Source: an unidentified bacterial endosymbiont (GTDB taxonomy: Bacteria > Pseudomonadota > Gammaproteobacteria > Enterobacterales > G038960095). Taken from it: 64,000 nt of DNA. The position numbers and the translations under genes are program-made. Below the pieces are notes generated by a model that was not told the origin of the DNA, did not search any database, and saw nothing but the letters and a program-made list of their open reading frames with translations. Location of the stretch: the NCBI RefSeq assembly GCF_918320885.1, contig NZ_OU907312.1, positions 1,364,465 through 1,428,464 on the forward strand. Reading direction: 5' to 3'. The first letter of the stretch is position 1; the number at the start of each line of letters is the position of its first letter. Shown in pieces: positions 17,493-26,155 of the stretch.

Positions 17493-17878
17493 TGAAAGTC
17501 ATCTGTTTGGCGAATAAGTTATCAAAGGATCAAAAAAAACAGCTAGGTATTGTTGAAGAAAATGATTTCAAATATCCATTTGAAGAAGGTCAAATCTATA
17601 CAGTATTGGGAATGACTAACAATTTAATAGAAAATGGCTCTATAACTCTTGAAATGCCTTATTTTTATATATTTCCAACACCTTTATGCTTATTTAATGT
17701 AATTGATGATCGTCCATCTAAATATTGGAAAATAAAAAAAATCAGTGAGCATCAGATAGCTTTTCGCCCGGAAGAATTTTACCAAAAATATTTTCATGAT
17801 CGCCTTAGTGACGGTGATCCTGAATTTATTGATATTTATCAAAAAGTTTTAGAAAAGTTAGAAAAAGAATTTGATTAA
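17492..17878 (+). CDS. Putative CDI immunity protein, family not recognised
   Basis: 128 residues, AT-rich, starting MKVICLANKLSKDQKKQLGI and containing YPFEEGQIYTVLGMTNN, FPTPLCLFNVID and a polar C-terminus (EEFYQKYFHDRLSDGDPEF). The ATG overlaps the stop of a toxin stub, which supports an immunity role. No known domain is recognised. The recombinase-module end lies 66 bp downstream on the other strand. Confidence 0.6.
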   Translation: MKVICLANKLSKDQKKQLGIVEENDFKYPFEEGQIYTVLGMTNNLIENGSITLEMPYFYIFPTPLCLFNVIDDRPSKYWKIKKISEHQIAFRPEEFYQKYFHDRLSDGDPEFIDIYQKVLEKLEKEFD

Positions 17879-17943
17879 AAGTTGGTCACTGTCATCGCCG
17901 GTTAAATGCTATCTATAGGGCCCGAACTGCCATGCAAAGCCCT

Positions 17944-18375
17944 CTATGGTGACTCCAGCAACTGTCGCTGCTCCTCCCACAGTAGCGGTGTATTAGAGGC
18001 TAGCATGAATAGGGTGACGGTGGATGGCAAAGTTTCATCAAGGATAGCTTCGACGATATCTGGTGCCAGGGTGGTGAGGTTGACCATCCGGCTAACATAG
18101 GCGCTATCCACCCCCACTTGCTTGGCGACCTCAGCTAGGGTGGCTGCTTGCCCTGACTCCAGCAGCGCTAGCCAGCGGTGGCCGCGGGCCAAGGCTAACT
18201 GCAGTGGCGTGGGCTTCTCTGGGCACGGTGGCTTTAGCGGGGTGCCGTTGGGCAGCCTCACCACCTTATGCCAGCCGCGGCGCTTGATCTGAATCGGCAC
18301 CGATAAGGTGACCCGGCCATCACTGGCAGTCAGCACGGCGGTTTTACCACTGCTCTGGATCCTGATCTCATTCAT
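17944..18375 (-). CDS. HTH protein of the recombinase operon, copy 2
   Basis: 143 residues, near copy of the product at 8502 with the same helix-turn-helix (TLAEVAKQVGVDSAYVSRMV). It ends WEEQRQLLESP, whereas copy 1 ends WEEQRQRFRYR. The shared sequence stops at this point, which marks the outer edge of the element. ATG overlaps the recombinase stop. Confidence 0.75.
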   Translation of the reverse strand: MNEIRIQSSGKTAVLTASDGRVTLSVPIQIKRRGWHKVVRLPNGTPLKPPCPEKPTPLQLALARGHRWLALLESGQAATLAEVAKQVGVDSAYVSRMVNLTTLAPDIVEAILDETLPSTVTLFMLASNTPLLWEEQRQLLESP

Positions 18376-19727
18376 GCGGCGCTTTTCTTGATTGGTGCTA
18401 GTGGCGGCTGAAGCTCCCTGGCCAACTGTTGCAGACCGGTAACTCGTAAGCGCACCTCTAAATTATCCGCTGAGACCACCACCTTCTCAATTAACAGCTT
18501 AAAAATCCTTGCCTGCTCCGCTGGGAACAGCTCTGCCCACACAGTATCCAACTGAATCATCGCTACTGTGACTTGGGCCTCATCCAGGCTGGGATCGTGT
18601 TGCTGGGCCTGTGTTAGTATCGGTTCCAGTAAATCAGGGGAGCGCAGTAGGCTGCGCAGCTGCTCAAACACTGCCGCCTCTAGTTGTGCCGCCGGTAACC
18701 TGGGGACGCCTGAGACACCCGCGTACTCCTTGGCATCCCGCTGTGGGATGTAGTAGCGATAGCAGCGACCGCTCTGCTTCTTGACCGTCTGCCAGGGCGA
18801 TAGCGCCCGGCCATCACTGCCAAACAGCAACCCCTTCAGCAGAAAAGGCACGGTGGCCCGGGTGTGGTTGCTGCGGATTCGGCGGTGAGTCTCCAAGATC
18901 GCCTGGACGCTATCCCAGGTGGCTTGATCGATGATCGCCGCCTGCTCACCCGGGTACCACTGCCCTTGATGTGGCAGCTCACCCAGATAGAGTCGGTTAT
19001 TGAGCAATTTGTAGATCAAACTCTTATCTATCGGTTTGCCCAGGCGAACCTGGCAACGCTGGGTGGTCCAGCTTTTGGAGGTGGCGCCCGCTTGCTGGAG
19101 CTCTTTCACTAGCAAAGTACTGGAGCCCAGCGCTATAAAACGGTGAAAAATCTGCTGCACCAGCTGGGCTTCTGCCGGGTTGTGGACTAAGCGGCGATCT
19201 TGAACATCGTAGCCCAGCGGTGGTGTGCCGCCCATCCAGATCCCTTTACGTTTGCTGGCGGCAATCTTATCGCGGATGCGCTCGCCGGTCACCTCCCGTT
19301 CAAATTGCGCAAAGGAGAGCAAGATATTCAGCATCAACCGCCCCATCGAGGTGGTGGTATTGAACTGCTGGGTCACCGAGACAAAGGAGACCCCTTGGCG
19401 ATCAAATAGCTCGACCATTTTGGAAAAATCGCTGAGATTGCGGGTCAGGCGGTCAATTTTATAGATAATAATGATATCAATCTGCCCCGCCTCAATGTCT
19501 GCCAGCAGTCGCTGCAGGGCTGGACGCTCCATATGGCCGCCGGAGTAAGCGGGATCGTCATAATCATCCGCTACCGGCAGCCAGCCCTCCGTACGTTGAC
19601 TGGCAATGTAGGCATGACCAGCATCCCGCTGGGCATCGATGGAGTTGTACTCCTGCTCTAGCCCCTCATCGCTGGATTTGCGGGTGTAGACTGCGCAGCG
19701 CTGGCGTTGCTGAATCCCCTCACTCAT
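18372..19727 (-). CDS. Large serine recombinase (phage integrase), copy 2
   Basis: 451 residues with catalytic Ser18 in YTRKSSDEG, KIDRLTRN, and the same recombinase domain as copy 1. Differences from copy 1 are scattered and cluster at the C-terminus (RLRVTGLQQLARELQPPLAPIKKSAA region). This copy adjoins the complete prophage that extends to about 47.3 kb, so it is the likely integrase for that prophage. It is the third gene of a four-gene operon with 4-bp overlaps. Confidence 0.92.
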   Translation of the reverse strand: MSEGIQQRQRCAVYTRKSSDEGLEQEYNSIDAQRDAGHAYIASQRTEGWLPVADDYDDPAYSGGHMERPALQRLLADIEAGQIDIIIIYKIDRLTRNLSDFSKMVELFDRQGVSFVSVTQQFNTTTSMGRLMLNILLSFAQFEREVTGERIRDKIAASKRKGIWMGGTPPLGYDVQDRRLVHNPAEAQLVQQIFHRFIALGSSTLLVKELQQAGATSKSWTTQRCQVRLGKPIDKSLIYKLLNNRLYLGELPHQGQWYPGEQAAIIDQATWDSVQAILETHRRIRSNHTRATVPFLLKGLLFGSDGRALSPWQTVKKQSGRCYRYYIPQRDAKEYAGVSGVPRLPAAQLEAAVFEQLRSLLRSPDLLEPILTQAQQHDPSLDEAQVTVAMIQLDTVWAELFPAEQARIFKLLIEKVVVSADNLEVRLRVTGLQQLARELQPPLAPIKKSAA

Positions 19728-20230
19728 CGACCACCCCGCTGCTTCGTCGCGGTGGAGACTTTAGGGCGCTCCTTTAGGCCAAAAAATAGCGGCCCCGACC
19801 AGCGGGTGCCGGTGATTTCTCTGGCTAGCTGCGACAGGTTGCTGTAGGGCCGCCCCTGATAGATAAACTGGCCAGCGGCCTGGACTATCACTTGGTGATC
19901 GACCCCTTGATAGTGGCGGCTTAGGAGTGTCCCCGGGAGCAACGCCTGACTGGCTGCGCGATTTGGCGACGGTTGTTGTTCTAGAGCGATCAGCTGCTCA
20001 ATACGCTGCTGATTACGCGTGACTAGCGGCTGATTAGTTTTGCTGTACTCCAGCAGCTGCAGCTGGTAAGCGATCCGCCGTTCTAGAAAGCGGCGATTAT
20101 GGGTAGGAGCTTCACTGGTAAAGAGCTGTTGCCATAGCGCTTTGAGTTCTGGCATCCCCAGTTGCGGCAGATTAACAATTTGTGCCATCACTGAGGTGTT
20201 GCTAGGGGATCGGGTGCTCCGAGTGGTCAT
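19724..20230 (-). CDS. DUF2924-family protein, copy 2
   Basis: 168 residues, near copy of 10282-10788, with the first 14 residues divergent (MTTRSTRSPSNTSV then MAQIVNLPQL). The divergence before the internal Met suggests that translation may really start at that Met (20188). The family is of unknown function and is linked to serine recombinases. Confidence 0.85.
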   Translation of the reverse strand: MTTRSTRSPSNTSVMAQIVNLPQLGMPELKALWQQLFTSEAPTHNRRFLERRIAYQLQLLEYSKTNQPLVTRNQQRIEQLIALEQQPSPNRAASQALLPGTLLSRHYQGVDHQVIVQAAGQFIYQGRPYSNLSQLAREITGTRWSGPLFFGLKERPKVSTATKQRGGR

Positions 20231-20445
20231 AAGGATTCCCTGATTGAGGGGTGGGCCGGGCCCCTATGAACGCTCGGTTCGCCGCGAAAGCCAAGTAAAA
20301 CCTGACGCTCTGCGAGTTTATCCGGGGTTATACCGCTGTTTTTAGCTCGCAGACGGCACAGGCCAGTAGCCAGAATGGCGGCGATGGCTAGGCAGCGCTG
20401 CTCTGGGGTCATTTGCGCAGGCAGTAATGGGTGGATGGTCTCCAT
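20227..20445 (-). CDS. Small protein at head of recombinase operon, copy 2
   Basis: 72 residues from ATG 20445 with GGAG upstream. It shares LLPAQMTPEQRCLAIAAILA with copy 1, but the C-terminus (GEPSVHRGPAHPSIRESL) is different. Family unknown. The stop overlaps the DUF2924 start. Confidence 0.6.
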   Translation of the reverse strand: METIHPLLPAQMTPEQRCLAIAAILATGLCRLRAKNSGITPDKLAERQVLLGFRGEPSVHRGPAHPSIRESL

Positions 20446-20820
20446 CGGTAGCACTCCAGGGGTTCAATAAACGCTATCATCCCGATCACCACACTGGAAT
20501 GCTAGGCAGAGATTTCTAGCCGCTGGCGGGGAGTACGGGCTAGCGTTGACAGAATTTGACAGCTGATGGGCTCTGAGCATTCGGTGACAACGGGCTGGTG
20601 GCTACGGTTGGCAATCGATGGCTACCCAAAATAGCTTTGGCGGCCAAAAATAAAATTAAATAAAATCGCGTTATCCTCGCAATAGCCCTCAATACTCCAC
20701 AAATGCCCTGAATCTCTGGCTGGCATTTTTGATCAGTGGCACGGATGATGGTCACTCAAGAACCCTACTCAATTGACCGGGTGAATAAATAATAAAACAC
20801 ATTATCCATCAGAGAACTTT
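20446..20820. promoter_or_regulatory. Divergent intergenic control region, copy 2
   Basis: Near-identical repeat of 11004-11378, between the recombinase operon and the AlpA-like gene. It must carry both divergent promoters. Near identity of this non-coding stretch, against the greater divergence of the recombinase genes beside it, suggests recent gene conversion or conserved regulatory function. Confidence 0.4.
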
Positions 20821-21018
20821 ATGAGCATTAGACACTTGAATCAAAATCAATTGGCGACCCGTTGGGATCTAAGTGAAGGATCTTTAGAGCGTTGGCGCAG
20901 TAAGGGAATCGGTCCTATTTTTTTAAAACTGCAAGGGCGAGTACTGTATCGTCTGGAGGATATTGAAGAGTTTGAATTAACCAGTTTACGTCGGAGTACT
21001 TCTCATAGCAGAAAATAA
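20821..21018 (+). CDS. AlpA/excisionase-like HTH regulator, copy 2
   Basis: 65 residues with the same protein sequence as the product at 11379: a winged-helix pattern LATRWDLSEGSLERWRSKG and a short beta-hairpin. It probably controls recombinase direction or early phage genes. It lies divergent to the recombinase operon. Confidence 0.8.
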   Translation: MSIRHLNQNQLATRWDLSEGSLERWRSKGIGPIFLKLQGRVLYRLEDIEEFELTSLRRSTSHSRK

Positions 21019-21133
21019 AGCCTGACTACTATTGAATAAATCCATAAAAAACCACTAAGGCTGTACCTTTTGTCTTAAAAAATGAGTAGTTAAGATTTTA
21101 ACTCATTGAATTAACCAACTAACTTGAGGCTTA

Positions 21134-21697
21134 ATGATGAACTTTTTTGATTTTAATACTGCGCCCGATCAACACACCGTGGCGTTAATTCCCCATGGGA
21201 CGATGACTTAAGTCAGTCTACATATTCGACCGGGTGGCTATAACGATCAGGCACAAGGCTGGGAGGGCGGCTGGGCAACTAAAAATGAGAGCAGCGGCGC
21301 TATTTACCTAAACTGTGAATTTACTGTACTAGCAGGCCCCTATCAACAGCGCAAAATCTGGTCGCTGATCGGCCTCTACAGCCCCAAAGGCGCAGAGTGG
21401 GGCCTCCGGGGTCGCAGTTTTATTAAGGCGATCCTCCACTCCGCAAATGGTATTCAGCCCCTGGACCAGAGCCCGGCAGCCCAACAGGCGCGCTTAATCT
21501 ATGGTTTTGAGGCGCTTGAGGGCCTGGAGTTTCTGGCAAAAATCGAGGTGGAAAAAGCCAGTGGTAATAATGTTATTAAAACCGCCTTGATGCCGGGCCA
21601 TCCCGACTATCCAGGGCTGCTGCTAGAGCAGCTGGCCCCCAGGGGTAGTGATGATTCTCATCAGGACCTGCCTACCTTCTGGGGCAGTGATCGATAA
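21134..21697 (+). pseudogene. Hypothetical phage protein, copy 2, with nonsense codon
   Basis: Near copy of the gene at 11692-12255. Codon 26 is TAA at 21209-21211 where copy 1 has CAA, a single C-to-T change. The rest of the frame is preserved to 21697. The product would be cut to 25 residues unless translation restarts. Since this copy lies in the more complete prophage, the gene seems dispensable or recently lost. Confidence 0.75.
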
Positions 21698-21791
21698 CTA
21701 CTACCCCTTCTTAGATAACTTATCCGCTCATTATTGGCGCCATTGGAGGGCGCTGGCAGCTCAACAGACTAATTATTGGAGAATACCTTTC

Positions 21792-24176
21792 ATGACTGAC
21801 AATAACCCTAACTGGTTTGATTTTAATCATGATCCTGATCAACAACCGGTGAGCGGTTTCCATGATCTGCAGGCACTCCGGAACGGGCTACTGGCACAGC
21901 TAGAGCGCCTGCTACAAACGCTGTTTCCCCAAGGGTATAGCCGCCATGGTAAGTTTTTTATCGGTAATTTGGCCGGTGATCGTGGCAAAAGCCTGGTGGT
22001 CGAGCTCCAAGGGGACAAACGCGGTTTTTGGAAAGATTTTGCCACCGATGAGGGCGGCGATGTGTTCGCACTGTGTGCTGGCTCACAACAATTCACCTCC
22101 ACGAATGACTTCCTCCAACTCTTGAAGGAGCTCCAGCAGTGGTTGGGAATGGACTCTACCGCCCCGCTCCCTACGCCACCTCGCCAACCCCAGCCAGGGG
22201 TGTATCTTGACGAGCGGGGCGCACCTACTCAGCAGTGGCACTATCTCAGCGACCAAGGCGAGCTGCTGGCCTGCGTTTATCGCTATGATACGCCTCAAGG
22301 CAAGCTGTTCTGCCCTTGGGATGTGCGTGCTAGAAAGTATCAAGCCCCCACGCCACGCCCCTTGTATCACCTTCCAGGGGTTAAGCAAGCTACTCAGGTG
22401 GTTTTGGTGGAGGGGGAGCAGTGTGCGGCGGCCTTGATAAAAATCGGCATCACCGCCACCACCGCCATGAATGGCGCACAGGCGCCAATAGCAAAAACCG
22501 ATTGGACGCCATTAGCTGGGAAAGAGGTGCTGATTTGGCCAGACAACGATCCGCCCGGCCAGGCGTACGCTCAGCGGGCTGCTCAGGCTATTCAAGCCGC
22601 CAAGGCGGCTTCCGTCGCTATTCTAACACTCCCCCCCAATAAACCCGCCGGTTGGGATGCCGCCGATGCCCTCGCTGAGGGCTTTGATATAGCGACCTTG
22701 ATGGCGACTGCTAAAAAAACTTCCACCACCTCGTTAACGTCAACTACTGAGCCCTTAGCGGGAGTATCTGGGATGGATTGTCGAACCGAGAATGGCTTAG
22801 CCACTCTATTGACTCATCGCTATCATGAGGATTGGCTCTATTGCCAACCCTGGAAAAAATGGCTATTTTGGAATGGCAAGCGCTGGGAAATCGACACCGC
22901 TCTGCATATCTTCCATCTGGCTAGAGGCCTATGCTGTGAAGCTGCCTCAAACAGTGACAAAGCAACGCTTAAAAATAGATTATCCAGCTACGCCACTATC
23001 GCTGCGGTGGTGAAAATAGCGGCTTCCGATCCACAACATGTTGCCGCGGTTGATGAGTGGGATCTCGATATTTGGGCCCTCAATACCCCGGGCGGGGTCA
23101 TTAATCTATTGTCTGGTGAGAGTCAGCCCCCTGAGCGCAACCATAGAATCACGAAAATAGCGACCGCCACGCCACAGGGAGAGAGTCCAACCTGGCACTC
23201 ATTTTTGCACACTATCACCAATAGTAATATAGAGCTCATAGACTATTTGCAACGCCTGGCGGGTTACTGTTTGACAGGCTCCACCCAAGAGCATGCGCTG
23301 TTTTTTTTGTATGGAACCGGAGCAAATGGAAAATCTGTCTGGGTGAACGTGCTGACTACCATTTTAGGGGATTATGCCGGCAGTGCCTCCATGGAGACCT
23401 TCGTGAGAACTAAATATGAACAACATCCAACCGATTTAGCCGGTTTAAAAGGCGCTAGAGTGGTCTGTTGCGTTGAAACTGAAGAGAGCCACGCCTGGAA
23501 TGAATCAAGAATTAAGGCCATCACTGGCGGTGATAAAATAGTGGCCAGATTTATGCACCAAGATTTCTTTGACTACATTCCACAATTTAAATTAATGATT
23601 ACTGGCAACCATAAGCCGGTGATTGCTAATACCGATCATGCCCTGCAGCGCAGATTACAGCTCATCCCCTTCTTGGTCACCATTCCGCCTGAAAAACAGG
23701 ATAAACAGTTGATTGACAAATTACTCCAGGAACGGGATGGTATTTTAGCGTGGGCGATAGCTGGCTGTAAAGCTTGGCAGCGTGAAGGATTAAATCCACC
23801 GAGTTGTGTGACCTCAGCCACGGAGGAGTATTTTGAAATCGAAGATGCCTTCGGACAATGGCTCGAGGAGAATTGTCAGCTCTCTACCGGGCAGTGTGAA
23901 AAGGTCTCTGATTTGTTTGCTGATTGGCGGCAATGGGCTGAACGCTCTGGGGAATTGATTGGTTCTGTCAGAAGATTTTCTAAACAGATGATGGCCCGCA
24001 AATTTAATAGAACTCGTTTGACCGGTGGGGCGAGAGGCTTTTCTGGGGTTCAATTAAAAAACCCGGTGAGCTTTTTTAAGCCTAGTGACCGTTACTGTGA
24101 CTCATCGAAAGCTCGATTGGTACGGTCTATCGGCATAGTGACTGTAGTGACACATTTTTACTTATTTTTTTATTAA
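21792..24176 (+). CDS. Phage primase/helicase (P4-alpha-like), complete
   Basis: 794 residues from ATG 21792, with a GGAGA upstream. Domains: N-terminal primase-like region (FFIGNLAGDRGKSLVV, FWKDFATDEGGDVF), Toprim (VVLVEGEQCAAALI about 200; IWPDNDPPGQ about 240), a D5_N-type region (LNTPGGVINL), and an SF3 helicase with Walker A GTGANGKS at 508-515 and the downstream KLMITGNHKP sensor. Such proteins prime and unwind DNA at the phage origin. Its 3' end overlaps the first unit of a 500-bp repeat rich in GTGAC, a possible origin. Residues after about 770 (FKPSDRYCDSS to the end) are encoded by that repeat. Confidence 0.9.
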   Translation: MTDNNPNWFDFNHDPDQQPVSGFHDLQALRNGLLAQLERLLQTLFPQGYSRHGKFFIGNLAGDRGKSLVVELQGDKRGFWKDFATDEGGDVFALCAGSQQFTSTNDFLQLLKELQQWLGMDSTAPLPTPPRQPQPGVYLDERGAPTQQWHYLSDQGELLACVYRYDTPQGKLFCPWDVRARKYQAPTPRPLYHLPGVKQATQVVLVEGEQCAAALIKIGITATTAMNGAQAPIAKTDWTPLAGKEVLIWPDNDPPGQAYAQRAAQAIQAAKAASVAILTLPPNKPAGWDAADALAEGFDIATLMATAKKTSTTSLTSTTEPLAGVSGMDCRTENGLATLLTHRYHEDWLYCQPWKKWLFWNGKRWEIDTALHIFHLARGLCCEAASNSDKATLKNRLSSYATIAAVVKIAASDPQHVAAVDEWDLDIWALNTPGGVINLLSGESQPPERNHRITKIATATPQGESPTWHSFLHTITNSNIELIDYLQRLAGYCLTGSTQEHALFFLYGTGANGKSVWVNVLTTILGDYAGSASMETFVRTKYEQHPTDLAGLKGARVVCCVETEESHAWNESRIKAITGGDKIVARFMHQDFFDYIPQFKLMITGNHKPVIANTDHALQRRLQLIPFLVTIPPEKQDKQLIDKLLQERDGILAWAIAGCKAWQREGLNPPSCVTSATEEYFEIEDAFGQWLEENCQLSTGQCEKVSDLFADWRQWAERSGELIGSVRRFSKQMMARKFNRTRLTGGARGFSGVQLKNPVSFFKPSDRYCDSSKARLVRSIGIVTVVTHFYLFFY

Positions 24177-25012
24177 GTAATTAACAATACGCGCGTGCGG
24201 GCGCACCGGTAATAAAAAAATATAACGTTGTGTCATTCTGTCACTTTGTCACCCCCTAGTGACATTTTTATCTTGATTTAAGAGTAGCAGGCTGGAAACG
24301 AGCCGGTTATTGCATCCCCGCCCAAGAGGATTGAGGGGTAGCCCGCTCAGGGCAACAATCCTCTCGTGTCCAGGGTAAAAGCACTAAAAGTTGATATAAT
24401 CGATTTTAAGGCATTTTTTATAATTTAAGCACAAACCCTATTAACATAGGTAATATATCGCCTTAAAATGGCTTACAGGAGCTTTTAGCGCTATTTGGAG
24501 ATCATGGGGCAGCCCATCTGCTCCGCCAACCTGTTGAATAGAGGACCTCGACGGTTGGATCTGTTTTGAGCTTTTTAAGCCCAGTGACCATTCGCGTGAC
24601 TCATCAAGTGCTCGATGAGTACAGTCTATCGGCATAGTGACTGTAGTGACACATTTTTACTTATTTTTTTATTAAGTAATTAACAATACGCGAGCGTATG
24701 CGCACGGGTAATAAAAAAATATAACCTTGTGTCATTCTGTCACTTTGTCACCACCTAGTGACATTCTTATCTTGATTTAAGTCTAGCAGGCTGGAGACGA
24801 GCCTGCTATTGCATCCCCGCCCAAGAGGATTGAGGGGTAGCACGTTTAGGGTGACAACCCTCTCGTGGCCAGGGGGAACCACTAAAAGTCGCTGTAATCT
24901 ACTTTAAAGAGATTTTATACTTGAACACCTACCACCCCATTACTATTGGTGTTATCTCTCGTTAAAATAGCCTACAGAAGCTTTTAACACCATTTATAGA
25001 TTATGGAGGAGC
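24071..25012 (+). repeat. Two tandem ~500-bp repeats, GTGAC-rich, origin-like
   Basis: Unit 1 runs from about 24071 to 24570 and unit 2 from 24571 to about 25012, with clear but imperfect identity. Each unit has seven GTGAC/GTCAC pentamers, an AT-rich stretch (ATTAAGTAATTAACAATACG), and a hairpin (AGAGGATTG pairing with CAATCCTCT in unit 1). No gene fits 24177-25016. P4-type phages replicate from a repeat-containing origin recognised by their primase/helicase, so an origin is a reasonable inference. Unit 2 ends just before the next gene, so it may also hold its promoter. Confidence 0.65.
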
Positions 25013-25016
25013 CACT

Positions 25017-25412
25017 ATGCCGCCATGGACCATTGAGCAGATAGCCATACGATTCGAACAGGCCGCCCAAGTAGCACGCTGTTTACCCACCCCACGCGCC
25101 AAAGGATTCACCGGCTGTTGGGAGTTGATTTTACAGCAAAAAAGCTTACCAGAGGGGAGCGAAGACTCCAATCACTATCACCAGCCGCCCCCGGAGGCGG
25201 TGGAGCTGATGCTAGAGAGCTGCCGCTGGGTGGTGGGGTTGGCGACCGAGCAACGTAAACTGATCTGGCTGCGAGCTAAGGGCTACTCCTGGCGCCACAT
25301 CGCAGAGCGGGTGGGGTGTCACCGCGTGACCGCTAAACAGCGTTGGCAGCACGTCCTGAACTGTGTAGTGCAACAGCTCAACAACAGTGCCCCCCCCCCG
25401 AACAACCAGTAA
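25017..25412 (+). CDS. DUF6362-family phage protein (HTH)
   Basis: 131 residues. WTIEQIAIRFEQAAQVARCLP, then a middle WRWV-like helix (ESCRWVVGLATEQRKLIWLRAKGYSWRHIAERVG) with a helix-turn-helix (CHRVTAKQRWQHVL). This matches the DUF6362 family found before terminase genes in prophages. Function is unknown; a late-gene regulator is plausible. TGGAGGAGCC upstream is a good ribosome-binding site. Its 3' end is included in the tandem repeat that follows. Confidence 0.8.
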   Translation: MPPWTIEQIAIRFEQAAQVARCLPTPRAKGFTGCWELILQQKSLPEGSEDSNHYHQPPPEAVELMLESCRWVVGLATEQRKLIWLRAKGYSWRHIAERVGCHRVTAKQRWQHVLNCVVQQLNNSAPPPNNQ

Positions 25413-26155
25413 TAGAAATTACCTGAAATTCAGGGTGATAACCCGCTAAATCAGCATACTGTGCCCATCTGAGGAAGCCTGCAAAAACCGCCCCACTAAC
25501 CAATTTGCCAAAATAAGTGTATGATTTACGGTAAGCTTGGAACGAGCTGTCCCCTTCACCTTTTTTCCAGAGTAGGTCGCCGGTACAGATTGAATAACGC
25601 CCCATTAGAGCGTTAATTCTCTATGCCGACAGCAGGGCCTGAACTGTGTAGCGCAACAGCTGAACAACATGGACTCCCCCCCCCCTGAGCAACCAGTAAT
25701 AGAAATTACTAGAAATTCAGGGTGATAACCCGCTAAATCAGCCAGCTGTGGCCATCTGAGGAAGCCTGCAAAAACCGCCCCACTAACCAATTTGCCAAAA
25801 TAAGGGTATGATTTACAGTAAGCTTGGAACGAGCTCTCCCCTTCCCCTTTTTTCCAGAGTAAACCGCCGGTGCAGATTGAATACCGCTGCATTGCAGCGT
25901 TAATTCCCGATGGCTATCTTCACTAACAACCAGTAATAGAAATTACTAGAAATTCAGGATGATAACCTGCTTAATCAGCCAGCTGTGGAGATCTGGGGAA
26001 GCTTGCAAAAACTGCCCCACTAACCAATTTGCCAAAATAAGGGTATGATTTACAGTAAGCTTGGAACAAGCTCTCCCCTTTCCCCTTTTTTCCAGAGTAG
26101 ACCGCCGGTGCAGATTGAATACCGCCCCATTGCAGCGTTGATTCCCTATGCCGGC
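25355..26155 (+). repeat. Three tandem ~270-bp repeats with palindromes
   Basis: Units lie at about 25355-25636, 25638-25912 and 25924-26155 (the third lacks the first part). Each contains the tail of the DUF6362 gene (units 1 and 2), a palindrome AGTAAT-AGAA-ATTACT (degenerate in unit 1), a GGGTGATAACCC palindrome (degenerate in unit 3), a pyrimidine-rich stretch, and the first codons of the following methyltransferase. No gene is supported in 25413-26044. The units look like stepwise tandem duplication of one junction, multiplying possible operator sites. Confidence 0.75.

Noticed and set aside
17906-18100. Plus-strand frame beginning MLSIGPELPCK
   Set aside because: It is antisense to the HTH gene of the recombinase operon. 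The related start at 59952 was kept only because it joins cdiA in frame.
24441-24635. 64-codon minus-strand frame across the repeat junction
   Set aside because: It spans the border of the two origin-like units, is not preserved in the second unit and resembles no protein.
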